IMG/VR virus record: IMGVR_UViG_3300046007_002820
Location: 1 to 64,000 of that record
Length of the DNA: 64,000 nucleotides
Source of the DNA: a virus
Strand: one strand, 5' to 3'
In this document: positions 1 through 7,930 of the stretch, piece after piece
Position numbering within the stretch: the stretch's first letter is position 1
Layout of the letters: each line of letters opens with the position of its first letter
The notes under the pieces: generated by a model
The model's input: only the letters and a program-made list of their open reading frames with translations
Told to the model about the DNA's origin: nothing
Databases searched by the model: none
Program-made: the position numbers and the translations under genes

Positions 1-1
1 T

Positions 2-430
2 GAAGAAGGCGTAGCTTTCGCGAACTCTGATCTGTATGCCGATGGTGGTAAGCTGCTACTTGCTCGCGTTCGTGAACGAGTTGCGCCGAAGTTTGCTGCA
101 GACGGTATCATGATTCGTGATATCATGTCGATTGGGCCGCCGCAGCTACCCAGCGACGTCGTTGCCCAAATCAAGGATGGTGTGAAGGCTGTGGAAATCG
201 CTCGGAAGAAAGAAGCTGAACTTGCGGCGACTATTGCCGAAGGTAAGAAGACTGTCGCCGAAGCTGAAGCCATGGGTGAAGCTCGTCGAATCGCAGGCGA
301 ATCTATTCGAGCCAATCCGGAAGTCGTCGTTCTCGAAGAAATTCGAGCTCGGGGTCGTTCGCTTTGTCCAGTAGGCGTCAAGACCTGCATCATCGGAGCT
401 TCCGCAGGAAGTCTGATCGCCAACGAATAG
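2..430 (+). CDS. SPFH/band 7 (prohibitin-like) protein, C-terminal part
   Basis: The reading frame is open from the window edge, so the N-terminus is missing. The visible 142 residues fit the end of an SPFH domain followed by its helical tail: an R-V-R-E-R segment, a GI turn, PPQLPSDVVAQI, then a charged Ala/Glu/Lys-rich helix and a short closing region ending SLIANE. SPFH proteins oligomerise as membrane-associated rings and phage copies are known, but their role in infection is unclear. A strong terminator follows at 459-490, so this gene closes its transcription unit. Stomatin-like versus prohibitin-like cannot be decided without the N-terminus. Confidence 0.75.
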   Translation, partial: EEGVAFANSDLYADGGKLLLARVRERVAPKFAADGIMIRDIMSIGPPQLPSDVVAQIKDGVKAVEIARKKEAELAATIAEGKKTVAEAEAMGEARRIAGESIRANPEVVVLEEIRARGRSLCPVGVKTCIIGASAGSLIANE

Positions 431-458
431 ACTCCTCATCACCGTTACGTAATACAGA

Positions 459-490
459 ACAGCCTTCGGAGAAATTCGGAGGCTGTTTTT
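459..490 (+). terminator. Rho-independent terminator with GAAA tetraloop
   Basis: ACAGCCTTCGGA (459-470) pairs with TTCGGAGGCTGT (475-486), giving a 12-bp stem with two G-U pairs closed by a GAAA tetraloop and followed by a T run (486-490). It ends the SPFH transcript. The next late promoter begins inside the T run, so one transcript ends where the next starts. Confidence 0.9.
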
Positions 491-516
491 CTAAATATGA
501 CTGAGCTATAGAAAGA
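486..516 (+). promoter_or_regulatory. Late promoter CTAAATA with possible RBS-covering inverted repeat
   Basis: CTAAATA is at 491-497, 25 bp before the ATG of the next gene. The stretch 486-493 can pair with 509-516 (8 bp, one G-U), which contains the weak ribosome site AGAAAGA. The pairing is AT-rich and marginal alone; it gains weight because the same layout recurs at other late genes in this window. Confidence 0.6.
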
Positions 517-521
517 TAACA

Positions 522-3290
522 ATGCCTGATACTTCTCTTCTAGATCAAGTCAAACAAATTCTTTACGGATCTGGAGCAAATCCTCCACTCATCGATCAAA
601 TCACGAAGATGATGTTCGGCTACGATTCTACAACTACGGCGACGGGTAAATCTCCGGACGAAGTCAATCTGAATCCGAAACTCGACGATATGATGGGATA
701 TACTGCCGAGCAAATCGAATTGATGGAAATCTTCGACAGTCGGCCGGATTATAAGCATGTTGGTACGCGTGAACTTCTATCCAGCACGCAACACAATTAT
801 CAGTTTAATCATGGTGAACATAGATACGGTGTAACGATTAGTCACCACGAGGCTACGCCTAATCATGCCGAAGTAACTTTTTATAAGCACACACAACGTG
901 GCCCGACAATGGCGATGCAACATGACGACGACGGGCAGGCGCATAAGATTGTTGGTAAAGTCATACATATCGTTCGCGATCATGTCAAGAAACATAAACT
1001 GAAATCTATAGGATTTGGTAGCGATACGAGAGATAAAGGTCGCACAAAACTCTATAAAAGTCTAGCTAGAAAGCATGGTGGATCTTCTTGGTTTGGTGGA
1101 TCGTCACATCGTATTCCAGTAAACGAATCCTACGAGATTCAACAACTCAACGAACTGTTCGACACTCCTGTGAAATATACTACGGGTGAACACCACCATC
1201 CAGAAAATGGGGATCATCATTATGTATTTCATCATAAAAGTAAATCAGTTCATGTGAATATTGAACATTCCGAAGAGGACGAAGATACCGCGAAAGTAGA
1301 ATTTTATAAAAAAACGCATTCTGGAAAGCATATATATTCTCAAACTGGCGATCATCCACAAGACGCTCACAAAATTCTGAGTGGTGTCCATCATATCGTA
1401 AAAGATCACGTTGCGAAATATCCAGAAATCAAACATATTAGATTTACTGGATCAGGACACTCCAGAGAAAAACTTTACGATAGAATTTCTCGAAAGCATA
1501 AAGGACGATCATCCAGAGATGTGTTAGATACAAACTACGAAATACCTGTTAATCAACATCACGAGCATGTAGCATTCACATTTGGACGATTCTCAGTTCC
1601 GTCAAAAGGTCATTCGAAACTCTTTGAGAAACTCAAGGAAGAAGCGGGAACTGGTCCTCACTACGTCTTCGCAAGTCATACGCAGGATTCTGAACGCAAT
1701 CCGCTTTCGTGGAATACGAAGGTTTCCATCATGGAGCAATGCTGGCCAGATCTAAACATCTGTCAGGAGACGAATGTCAAGACGCTTTTCCAAGCTATCA
1801 GCCTACTAGAATCTGAAGGCTTCAAGAGCGCTACGCTCGTAGTTGGTCAAGACCGCTACGCAGAGTTCTCGAAGCTTCTAGAGACCTATCAAAAAGACTA
1901 CTCGATGACTATTGGAATTGTCGCAGTTCCCAGAACGAGCGATGACGAATCGGCGACCAAAATGCGCGAAGCGGTCATCAACGAGGATTTCGAGACTTTC
2001 GCAGAAATGTTCCCAGAAGATACCGAGGAAGGTCTTGCTGAATTCGTCTACGATGTCGTCGGCGAGAATTTGAACGAACTGTTCGATAAACCTCACGAAT
2101 ATAAGAAAGACACTGAAAACAGCACTGATTATAGACATATCTATAATTTTCACCATGGCGACGATCATTTCGAAACCAGCATTCATCATCATGCCGGGCC
2201 GAAAAAGGGAACAGCAACAGTAGTATTCAATGATCAACACGGAGAGACTGGTGTGACTGGGAGACACAAAGGTTCTGCACATAAAGTCATCAGCACCGTT
2301 CATCACATTGTGAAAGACCATATTGCGAAACATCCTGAAATCAAACACGTTCGATTCACAGGCGACGGTGATCATGAGAAACTTTACAGTAAAATCACAA
2401 AGAAACGCGGGGGTGTTGAAGGTCCATATACTTGGGGTAAAGAATTCAAAATCCCAGTGAATGAATCGCTTGATGTTCAACAGCTCAACGAACTGTTCGA
2501 CACTCCTGTGGAATACGAGACTGGCAACGAGCATAGAACCCAATATGGCGCGCATCATTACGTGTTTCACCATAAAGGTCGGCCTATTCATGTCAAAATA
2601 GATCATGGTAGTCTCAAAAAACCTACACATGCATCCGTGAGGTTTCATGCAGTAGATGTTAATGGATGGTCGGAATACGAACAAACTCACGATCATCCAA
2701 AAGACGCTCACAAAATTCTGAGCGGAGTTCACCACATTGTGAAAGATCACATCAAAAATCATCCTACTGTGAAACACGTCACATTCTCTGGCGAAGGTGA
2801 ATCTAGAACGAAACTCTACGATAGATTAGCTCGTAAGAATAAAGGTAGATCTAAAAAGCATCCTATCTTCTCCGACGTTAAAAAGTATAGTGTTCCAGTA
2901 AACCGCAATTTGAAAGAAGAAGTTCTGGACATCATGAATGAATCTAAAATAATTCATGAACCGGGTAAGATGACTATTGGGCATGTTTCGGCAACTTTCC
3001 ATCCAAAGTCTCGAGGTGGTGGAGGTGGATGGATCGTTAAAAATCATAGAACGCACGACTGGCACGGCGAGCTTTGGAACAAGAAAGACGCTCGTGATTC
3101 AATGGTAAAAATGTATCATGCTACAAAAAACGACGATTTTATGGAATCTGCCAGGATTCCATCTCCGACTGGACAAAAGCCTGAAGATGAACGCCTCGGT
3201 CTAGACTCTAATCTAGGATCGAAGGACGATGTTCAACTGAGACGTCGGAAGACTATGAAAAGATTCAAGCAAATCATCGATGAAACCTGA
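522..3290 (+). CDS. Giant modular His/Lys-rich protein with embedded nucleotidyltransferase-like domain
   Basis: A 922-residue protein. After about 75 N-terminal residues come four diverged copies of a ~130-residue module (roughly residues 75-205, 207-345, 515-645, 652-800), each with a histidine-rich beta part, a conserved AHKI(L/V)..VHHIVKDH helix and a K-L-Y basic end. Between copies 2 and 3, residues ~346-515 look like a nucleotidyltransferase fold: FTFGRFSVPSKGH matches the GRFxPxxxGH signature of cytidylyl/adenylyltransferases and SATKMREA matches the later S-x-T-K-M-R motif. Modules open with LNELFD(T/K)P, an (L/I)xE-type sequence. The C-terminus (~805-922) is basic. It follows a late promoter and precedes a related giant gene, so it is probably packaged in or attached to the virion. 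Nucleotidyltransferase activity is not proven; the first His of (H/T)xGH is Ser here. Confidence 0.65.
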   Translation: MPDTSLLDQVKQILYGSGANPPLIDQITKMMFGYDSTTTATGKSPDEVNLNPKLDDMMGYTAEQIELMEIFDSRPDYKHVGTRELLSSTQHNYQFNHGEHRYGVTISHHEATPNHAEVTFYKHTQRGPTMAMQHDDDGQAHKIVGKVIHIVRDHVKKHKLKSIGFGSDTRDKGRTKLYKSLARKHGGSSWFGGSSHRIPVNESYEIQQLNELFDTPVKYTTGEHHHPENGDHHYVFHHKSKSVHVNIEHSEEDEDTAKVEFYKKTHSGKHIYSQTGDHPQDAHKILSGVHHIVKDHVAKYPEIKHIRFTGSGHSREKLYDRISRKHKGRSSRDVLDTNYEIPVNQHHEHVAFTFGRFSVPSKGHSKLFEKLKEEAGTGPHYVFASHTQDSERNPLSWNTKVSIMEQCWPDLNICQETNVKTLFQAISLLESEGFKSATLVVGQDRYAEFSKLLETYQKDYSMTIGIVAVPRTSDDESATKMREAVINEDFETFAEMFPEDTEEGLAEFVYDVVGENLNELFDKPHEYKKDTENSTDYRHIYNFHHGDDHFETSIHHHAGPKKGTATVVFNDQHGETGVTGRHKGSAHKVISTVHHIVKDHIAKHPEIKHVRFTGDGDHEKLYSKITKKRGGVEGPYTWGKEFKIPVNESLDVQQLNELFDTPVEYETGNEHRTQYGAHHYVFHHKGRPIHVKIDHGSLKKPTHASVRFHAVDVNGWSEYEQTHDHPKDAHKILSGVHHIVKDHIKNHPTVKHVTFSGEGESRTKLYDRLARKNKGRSKKHPIFSDVKKYSVPVNRNLKEEVLDIMNESKIIHEPGKMTIGHVSATFHPKSRGGGGGWIVKNHRTHDWHGELWNKKDARDSMVKMYHATKNDDFMESARIPSPTGQKPEDERLGLDSNLGSKDDVQLRRRKTMKRFKQIIDET
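750..2920 (+). repeat. Four dispersed ~130-codon module copies in the giant gene
   Basis: The four modules remain similar at DNA level in places: a ~27-bp identical stretch encoding LNELFDTPV occurs near 1147 and 2487, and near-identical stretches encoding HPxDAHKILSG occur near 1354 and 2695. This points to internal duplication, with the nucleotidyltransferase-like segment (about 1560-2070) lying between copies 2 and 3. Confidence 0.75.
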
Positions 3291-3312
3291 GCTCACAACG
3301 GACCAATTTTTA

Positions 3313-3340
3313 TTCTAAATATATTTGAATTTGTTTAGGA
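3313..3340 (+). promoter_or_regulatory. Late promoter CTAAATA with RBS-covering inverted repeat
   Basis: CTAAATA lies at 3315-3321. TTCTAAA (3313-3319) can pair with TTTAGGA (3334-3340), which carries the Shine-Dalgarno AGGA of the next gene. The 7-bp pairing has one G-U. A transcript starting about 6 nt after the box would lack the 5' arm and leave the site open. Confidence 0.6.
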
Positions 3341-3350
3341 TTTGATTGGA

Positions 3351-6128
3351 ATGGATCTTTCGGAAGCGTTTATCTCGAATTTGAGAAATGTCGCTAATCT
3401 GAAAGATGTTCGCCCGGTCAGATTCGCCGATGGTCACGCGACGACTGTTCCAGCATCAGTTGCTCTCAAGGCTGTTAATCGTTATGATGCAATAAGAAAC
3501 CCTGGGCAGAAAAGAGTAGCTGCCGAGCAAATGAGGTCGTCGTTGTCAAATTTTAAGAAGTCTATTTCGGAAGATAAACAACTCGATGAAATTTCCGACG
3601 AGCTCAAGTTCCGGTATCTTGGAAAGCACAGCGATAAATACGAAAGACATTACGCGTTCAAGCGACATGGTTGGAACGACGACGGCAAACATCCGGTTCC
3701 GAAAGCGTCCAGTGAAAAAGCCGCGCAAAAGACCGGCGAGCATTTCAATCGTAAATGGACGGCACAAGCCGCCGAACACAAACGCCAAGAAGAAGAGCGT
3801 GATCGCAAACCACTAGAGCATGAACCAAAAGTTCACGATCTTCGCCATCTGTCTCATGGTGAAGCCTATAACAGATCTCAGACCGACGATAAAATCAAAG
3901 ACGGCGACGTTCTGCATCTAAAAGGCGGGCATCATGCAATCATGTACAAAGCATGGCCGACCAATGGTCCAGGATCGAATGCAAAAGAACATCACCATCT
4001 CGCAGCTGGCAATTCTTGGCATCACGAGAATATGACCCGTTACCACAAATCCGCGAAGATCGCCGAAGAGGGAGCTAAGAAGCACTTGAAAGAATCCGAA
4101 GAAATCAACGAAATTTCCAAAAATACGCTTGGGCGATATATTTCGCATGCGTCTATGGATAAGTCTCATTCGGCTGAAACGATCGGTTTCGACAACGGGG
4201 AAGGTGTAACTACGGGTAAAAGAACTTACTACAGCCGTAACGAAATCGAAAAAGACCATAAGAAACATGCTCGCCGCTCTGCAGGAATTCAGCATGCGAC
4301 TATGAAACTCATCGGACACGACCCACACAATCCCAAATGGAAAATGAAGCGTCCGGCCACGAACGAAGAACTAGAGATTACTGAAAAGACTAAATTCGAC
4401 GACGATGCTGACGAAAGAGCAGAAGCTGCTCGTCGTAAGAAGCAAGAAAAGTCGAAAGTCCAGAATGCCAATTACCGTCGTAAAGAGAAGTATACGATGG
4501 AAGACTTCGATGCGATGGACGATGACGAGTTCGATTTCGTCGTGGAAAATCTAGAACAACTCGACGAGCTCAGCAAGGCTACGCTTGGTCGGTATGTGAA
4601 TCGTAGTTTGAACGATGTTAGAAACGCTAATCAGTCGAAGATTCGTTGGGAATCGAAACCAAAAGATGATTATTTTGGTCTTGATCCAAAAGGAAATCGC
4701 GTGACTAAAACTTCAGCGGAAATGCAAAAAATTCATTCTAAAAACGCGACAAAAAGAGAAAAAGGTATTAGAACAGCTGTGGCAAAACTTACCAAAGAAT
4801 CTGAAGAAATCAACGAGCTCAGCAAGGCTACGCTCGGTCGATATCTTGATAAATCCGTTCGCCAATCTGTAGAAAAAGCCGAAACTTCCGGGTATCATTC
4901 GGCTCTTAACGATTACAGCCATCAAGTGAAGGCTGATAAAGCCGCAAGAAAAGCAGAAAAAAGGTATGCTGGATCAATGACCGCAATTCAAAAACTCACC
5001 AAAGAAGATTTCGACATCGATGAAATCAACGAGATCATGGATCGCGTAAATGCTGGACTTCAGCTCGACGAGCTCAGCAAGGCTACGCTTTCCAGATACA
5101 TGGATAATGCTAGTGGCGATGCTTGGTCATCTGAAAACAAAGCTGATGCTAAAAAGAATGGTAGTGTCTCACAGCATTACTACCAGAAGCGTGCCGATAA
5201 GAGATATCGCGGATTGGAAAAGGCGGATCGTAAAATGAATGAAGACTTCGACGATAGAGTAGTTCTAGAGCTCATCGAACAATTTATGGCCGAAAATGAT
5301 CTAACGATCAACGAACTTTCGGACGATACTCTGAAATCTTACGTCGGTAAAAGTAATGCTCAACTAACTGCGATGAAATCTAAGCGCGGGCGTAAATCAG
5401 CTGCTGATCTGAAGACTGCAGCAAAGAGAACTGCTGGAGGAACGAAAGCTTCTAAGACTCTCTATGATAGACGCGCTAAAGAATGGGCTAAAGGCGAGAT
5501 CACTTCTCGATCGGCTTATTCCAAAGCTCTGCATGATACTGCCAAAGAGCATGGATATAATCTCGCCCATTCCGGCCGGCATTCGGATATCTATACGAAG
5601 CATGAAGAGCACGATACACATGCAGTGCATCCCGACCGCGAAGGCCAGCTTCAACACAGTATGAAACATTTCCATGATTTGCATGTTCTCAAGATTCATC
5701 ACGGTGGAACCGAAAATCATCCTGAACCAGCGTTCACTCTGTCCAGCGCGAGCGGAACAAGAAGTGACGGTAAACATTATCGGAACTGGAGCAGCACGGG
5801 ATCAGAATCCGAACATTACACAAAGCATAAAAATGAAATCGGTAAGACTTTCGAGCGTCATCACGAGCATGTTAATTCTGCTTGGCATGGTCTTCATGAA
5901 TCCGAAGATATTAACGAAAAGACCAAATTCGATGATGAAGCCGATGATCGTAACGACGCCTACGTGAAAAACCGCGTCGCGCGTAAGTACGCTCAGATGA
6001 GGAAAGCTCGTCGGAAGGAAAAATATGCTACCGAAGAGACCGTGCTTTCTGATGATGCTGTCGCTCAGTTCGGATTCACTCAATCGTTTGCGGATGCTCT
6101 TCTAAAGATCAGTAAACCAAAATCGTAA
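3351..6128 (+). CDS. Second giant modular protein with repeated NELSKATLGRY-type motifs
   Basis: 925 residues from the ATG at 3351, which has AGGA at 3337-3340 at good spacing; an in-frame TTG at 3342 is too close to that site. The protein is highly charged. At least five times it carries a segment of the form (I/L)(N/D)E(L/I)S..TL.(R/S)Y followed by a helix (near nt 4108, 4560, 4810, 5065, 5310), with a looser first copy near 3580. Two further blocks begin (I/N)(T/E)EKTKFDD.AD.R and end in RRKEKY.(M/T)E (near 4380 and 5915). Two His-rich stretches (nt 3600-4080 and 5500-5880) resemble the modules of the previous gene. No enzyme fold is recognised. A packaged, possibly protease-processed internal head protein is the working inference. 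Confidence 0.6.
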   Translation: MDLSEAFISNLRNVANLKDVRPVRFADGHATTVPASVALKAVNRYDAIRNPGQKRVAAEQMRSSLSNFKKSISEDKQLDEISDELKFRYLGKHSDKYERHYAFKRHGWNDDGKHPVPKASSEKAAQKTGEHFNRKWTAQAAEHKRQEEERDRKPLEHEPKVHDLRHLSHGEAYNRSQTDDKIKDGDVLHLKGGHHAIMYKAWPTNGPGSNAKEHHHLAAGNSWHHENMTRYHKSAKIAEEGAKKHLKESEEINEISKNTLGRYISHASMDKSHSAETIGFDNGEGVTTGKRTYYSRNEIEKDHKKHARRSAGIQHATMKLIGHDPHNPKWKMKRPATNEELEITEKTKFDDDADERAEAARRKKQEKSKVQNANYRRKEKYTMEDFDAMDDDEFDFVVENLEQLDELSKATLGRYVNRSLNDVRNANQSKIRWESKPKDDYFGLDPKGNRVTKTSAEMQKIHSKNATKREKGIRTAVAKLTKESEEINELSKATLGRYLDKSVRQSVEKAETSGYHSALNDYSHQVKADKAARKAEKRYAGSMTAIQKLTKEDFDIDEINEIMDRVNAGLQLDELSKATLSRYMDNASGDAWSSENKADAKKNGSVSQHYYQKRADKRYRGLEKADRKMNEDFDDRVVLELIEQFMAENDLTINELSDDTLKSYVGKSNAQLTAMKSKRGRKSAADLKTAAKRTAGGTKASKTLYDRRAKEWAKGEITSRSAYSKALHDTAKEHGYNLAHSGRHSDIYTKHEEHDTHAVHPDREGQLQHSMKHFHDLHVLKIHHGGTENHPEPAFTLSSASGTRSDGKHYRNWSSTGSESEHYTKHKNEIGKTFERHHEHVNSAWHGLHESEDINEKTKFDDEADDRNDAYVKNRVARKYAQMRKARRKEKYATEETVLSDDAVAQFGFTQSFADALLKISKPKS
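3580..5960 (+). repeat. Dispersed LDELSKATLGRY-type coding repeats
   Basis: The DNA gagctcagcaaggctacgct, encoding ELSKATL, recurs exactly or nearly so at about 4567, 4815 and 5070, with more diverged copies near 4110 and 5313. Spacing is irregular (about 170-450 bp), so this is a dispersed module family, not a tandem array. Confidence 0.75.
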
Positions 6129-6134
6129 GAGCCA

Positions 6135-6464
6135 ATGCCCGGTACGCATGACATCACGATTGTTCAGGGAGCTACGTTCAAGATCACAGTGTCTGCCAAA
6201 GATGCTGCGAATAACAACGTACTCGCACTAGCGACTTCAGCTGCTGCGCAGCTACGAGAGCTTCCTGAATCTTCTACTGTTCTTGCGGACTTCGATTGCG
6301 ATCTGACTGCGAACAATGCTGGGATCACCGTATCTCTTACGCCTGCTCAGACTGCGAATCTTTCGATTCGTCGAATGTATTGGGACCTGAAGGTTGTGTG
6401 GCCGGACCGTGAAGAATATTTACTAGAAGGTAAAGCGATTCTCAATACCACAGTTACGAGGTAG
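6135..6464 (+). CDS. Ig-like beta-sandwich virion protein
   Basis: 109 residues. The opening DITIVQGATFKITVSAKD, a mid LTPAQTANL segment and the end LLEGKAILNTTVTR fit a phage family of small beta-sandwich proteins (DITIxQGxTF ... GITxxLTxAQT ... EGxVxxxxxVTR) usually found near tail or adhesin genes. It follows the second giant gene by 6 bp and heads a run of beta-rich proteins, so a structural role is likely. The exact role is unknown. Confidence 0.55.
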   Translation: MPGTHDITIVQGATFKITVSAKDAANNNVLALATSAAAQLRELPESSTVLADFDCDLTANNAGITVSLTPAQTANLSIRRMYWDLKVVWPDREEYLLEGKAILNTTVTR

Positions 6465-6470
6465 ACTGAA

Positions 6471-6965
6471 ATGTCGAATACGACAGTAACTGTTCTTTAC
6501 GAAAATCTAGCTGCGACTGTTTCAGAAGAGTTGAATGCTGTCGCTGTTACAGTATCTAATACCATTTACAATGTGAACGTTTCTTCTACTACCACATCTG
6601 TCGTAGAAATTGAAGTTCCTGGATACCTTTCTCCGCCTCCTCCGATTGAATTGTTTGTGTCGGGACTTGTAGGTCCATCAGAATTACTGATGAGATACAT
6701 TGTTTTACGCGATAATCTTCAGATTGTATCAAATCTTACACAGGCTTCCTGTGAAACACCAGCGACATCTAATGCTGTATTTCTTATCGTTAAGAACGCG
6801 AATACAACAATAGGTAATGTGAGTTTCACTGCAAACTCGACAATAGGTAATGTCCAATTCTCAAATAACAGTTTTCAGAGTAATGATGTCATCAAAGTAA
6901 TCGGTCCAGTATCGCAAGATCCAACATTAGCGAACATTACCATAGCTTTTAATCTAAGCTATTGA
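6471..6965 (+). CDS. Beta-rich hypothetical virion protein
   Basis: 164 residues rich in Val, Thr, Asn and Ser, with no cysteine pair, membrane segment or known motif. An alternating pattern of hydrophobic and Thr/Asn residues suggests beta strands. The ATG is 6 bp after the previous stop, with no clear ribosome site, suggesting coupled translation. The central SPPPPIEL segment (around residue 45) may link two domains. Function not recognised. Confidence 0.5.
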   Translation: MSNTTVTVLYENLAATVSEELNAVAVTVSNTIYNVNVSSTTTSVVEIEVPGYLSPPPPIELFVSGLVGPSELLMRYIVLRDNLQIVSNLTQASCETPATSNAVFLIVKNANTTIGNVSFTANSTIGNVQFSNNSFQSNDVIKVIGPVSQDPTLANITIAFNLSY

Positions 6966-6969
6966 ATGA

Positions 6970-6996
6970 CTAAATATCCTTGAAATACTGCAAGGA
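6970..6996 (+). promoter_or_regulatory. Late promoter CTAAATA leading into RBS-covering hairpin
   Basis: CTAAATA is at 6970-6976. TCCTTG (6977-6982) pairs with CAAGGA (6991-6996) across an 8-nt loop; the 3' arm contains the ribosome site AAGGA of the gene starting at 7007. A late start near 6982 would remove the 5' arm. Confidence 0.7.
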
Positions 6997-7006
6997 ATAA
7001 TAAGAA

Positions 7007-7459
7007 ATGGCAGCTGGCAACTTTACCGTCTTCAACATCGCAAAGTTGAAACTTGTGAACGGTACTCACGATCTAGATACTCATACGTTCAAGATGGTTC
7101 TATGTGCAAACTCTCAAGCGATTGATGCAACGTTCGCCGGATCATCTGCCAACGCCCGCTACGCTGATTTGACTGGTGAAGTCGCTGCGAACGGAACCAA
7201 CGGGTATACGACTGGTGGTAAAACTTTGACTATGTCGGTATCCAGATCTGGAGCGAACGTCGCTGTAGATTGTGATGACCAGTCTTGGACTGGTGCGACT
7301 ATCACTGCCAAATACGCGGTAATTTTCAATGATACTGCTGCTAACGATGATCTGCTTGGATTCTGCGATTTGGAAACCGGTAATGCGACTGGAATTTCTG
7401 CAACTTCGGGAACCATCGCTGTAAACATCAACGCATCAGGTCTATTTACGCTATCATAG
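7007..7459 (+). CDS. Beta-rich phage structural protein (tail/adhesin associated)
   Basis: 150 residues, opening AAGNFTVFNIAKLKLVNGTH and containing a D.HTFKMVL segment, a TTGGKTLT strand pair and a YAVIFND segment. This arrangement is common in phage proteins encoded beside tail-fibre or receptor-binding genes. It has its own late promoter with an RBS-masking hairpin. Two Cys occur late in the protein but are not in a metal-binding arrangement. Structural role likely, exact position in the virion unknown. Confidence 0.55.
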   Translation: MAAGNFTVFNIAKLKLVNGTHDLDTHTFKMVLCANSQAIDATFAGSSANARYADLTGEVAANGTNGYTTGGKTLTMSVSRSGANVAVDCDDQSWTGATITAKYAVIFNDTAANDDLLGFCDLETGNATGISATSGTIAVNINASGLFTLS

Positions 7460-7471
7460 GATCGAGTGTGA

Positions 7472-7927
7472 ATGGCTGATAATTTAGGATATACGCCCGG
7501 TGCTGGAGCGAACGTCGCTACCGACGAAGTTGGCGGCCAGCATTATCAAAGAATCAAACCTGCATTCGGTGACGACGGTTCCGCTACTGACGTAAGTATC
7601 GCTAATCCGCTACCAGTTGCAGCGTACGGAGAACTGATTGAAGTTCTCGAAGCTCAACGGACTGTTCTTCAATCCCTGACTAGAACAATTGGTATGGCCA
7701 TGCCCGATGTCGCAGGAAGACTTCGTATCGCGATCGATGCAATCTCAGCATCACTCACATTGGCGACCATTACGAATGTTGGTACTGTAACTACAGTGAC
7801 GGGTGTCACGACCGTATCCACACTGACGAACCAAGCTAACATTGGTGGTTTACCGGCGATCGAACAAATTCCAGCATTAATGCGCCTTGGCGCGGACTCT
7901 CTTAGACGCAACATATCGGTGACATAA
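7472..7927 (+). CDS. Conserved phage structural protein
   Basis: 151 residues. The N-terminal YTPGAGANVATDEVGGQHYQ followed by a VSIANPLPV segment is a recurring opening of phage proteins in tail-adhesin gene clusters. The middle (about residues 50-85) is predicted helical, followed by a Thr/Val-rich tract (TITNVGTVTTVTGVTTVST) that may form a fibre-like strand region. It is 12 bp after the previous gene and 3 bp before the next, so the three are probably co-translated. Confidence 0.5.
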   Translation: MADNLGYTPGAGANVATDEVGGQHYQRIKPAFGDDGSATDVSIANPLPVAAYGELIEVLEAQRTVLQSLTRTIGMAMPDVAGRLRIAIDAISASLTLATITNVGTVTTVTGVTTVSTLTNQANIGGLPAIEQIPALMRLGADSLRRNISVT

Positions 7928-7930
7928 GCA

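Noticed and set aside
1560-2070. Nucleotidyltransferase-like domain as the missing heptose nucleotidyltransferase
   Set aside because: The domain is embedded in a probable packaged late protein, 30 kb from the sugar cassette, and its motifs do not identify a sugar-phosphate substrate.
1878-2777. 299-codon open frame on the minus strand
   Set aside because: Antisense to the repeated His-rich giant gene; its His/Phe/Met-rich composition is the complement of the real modules and it has no ribosome site.
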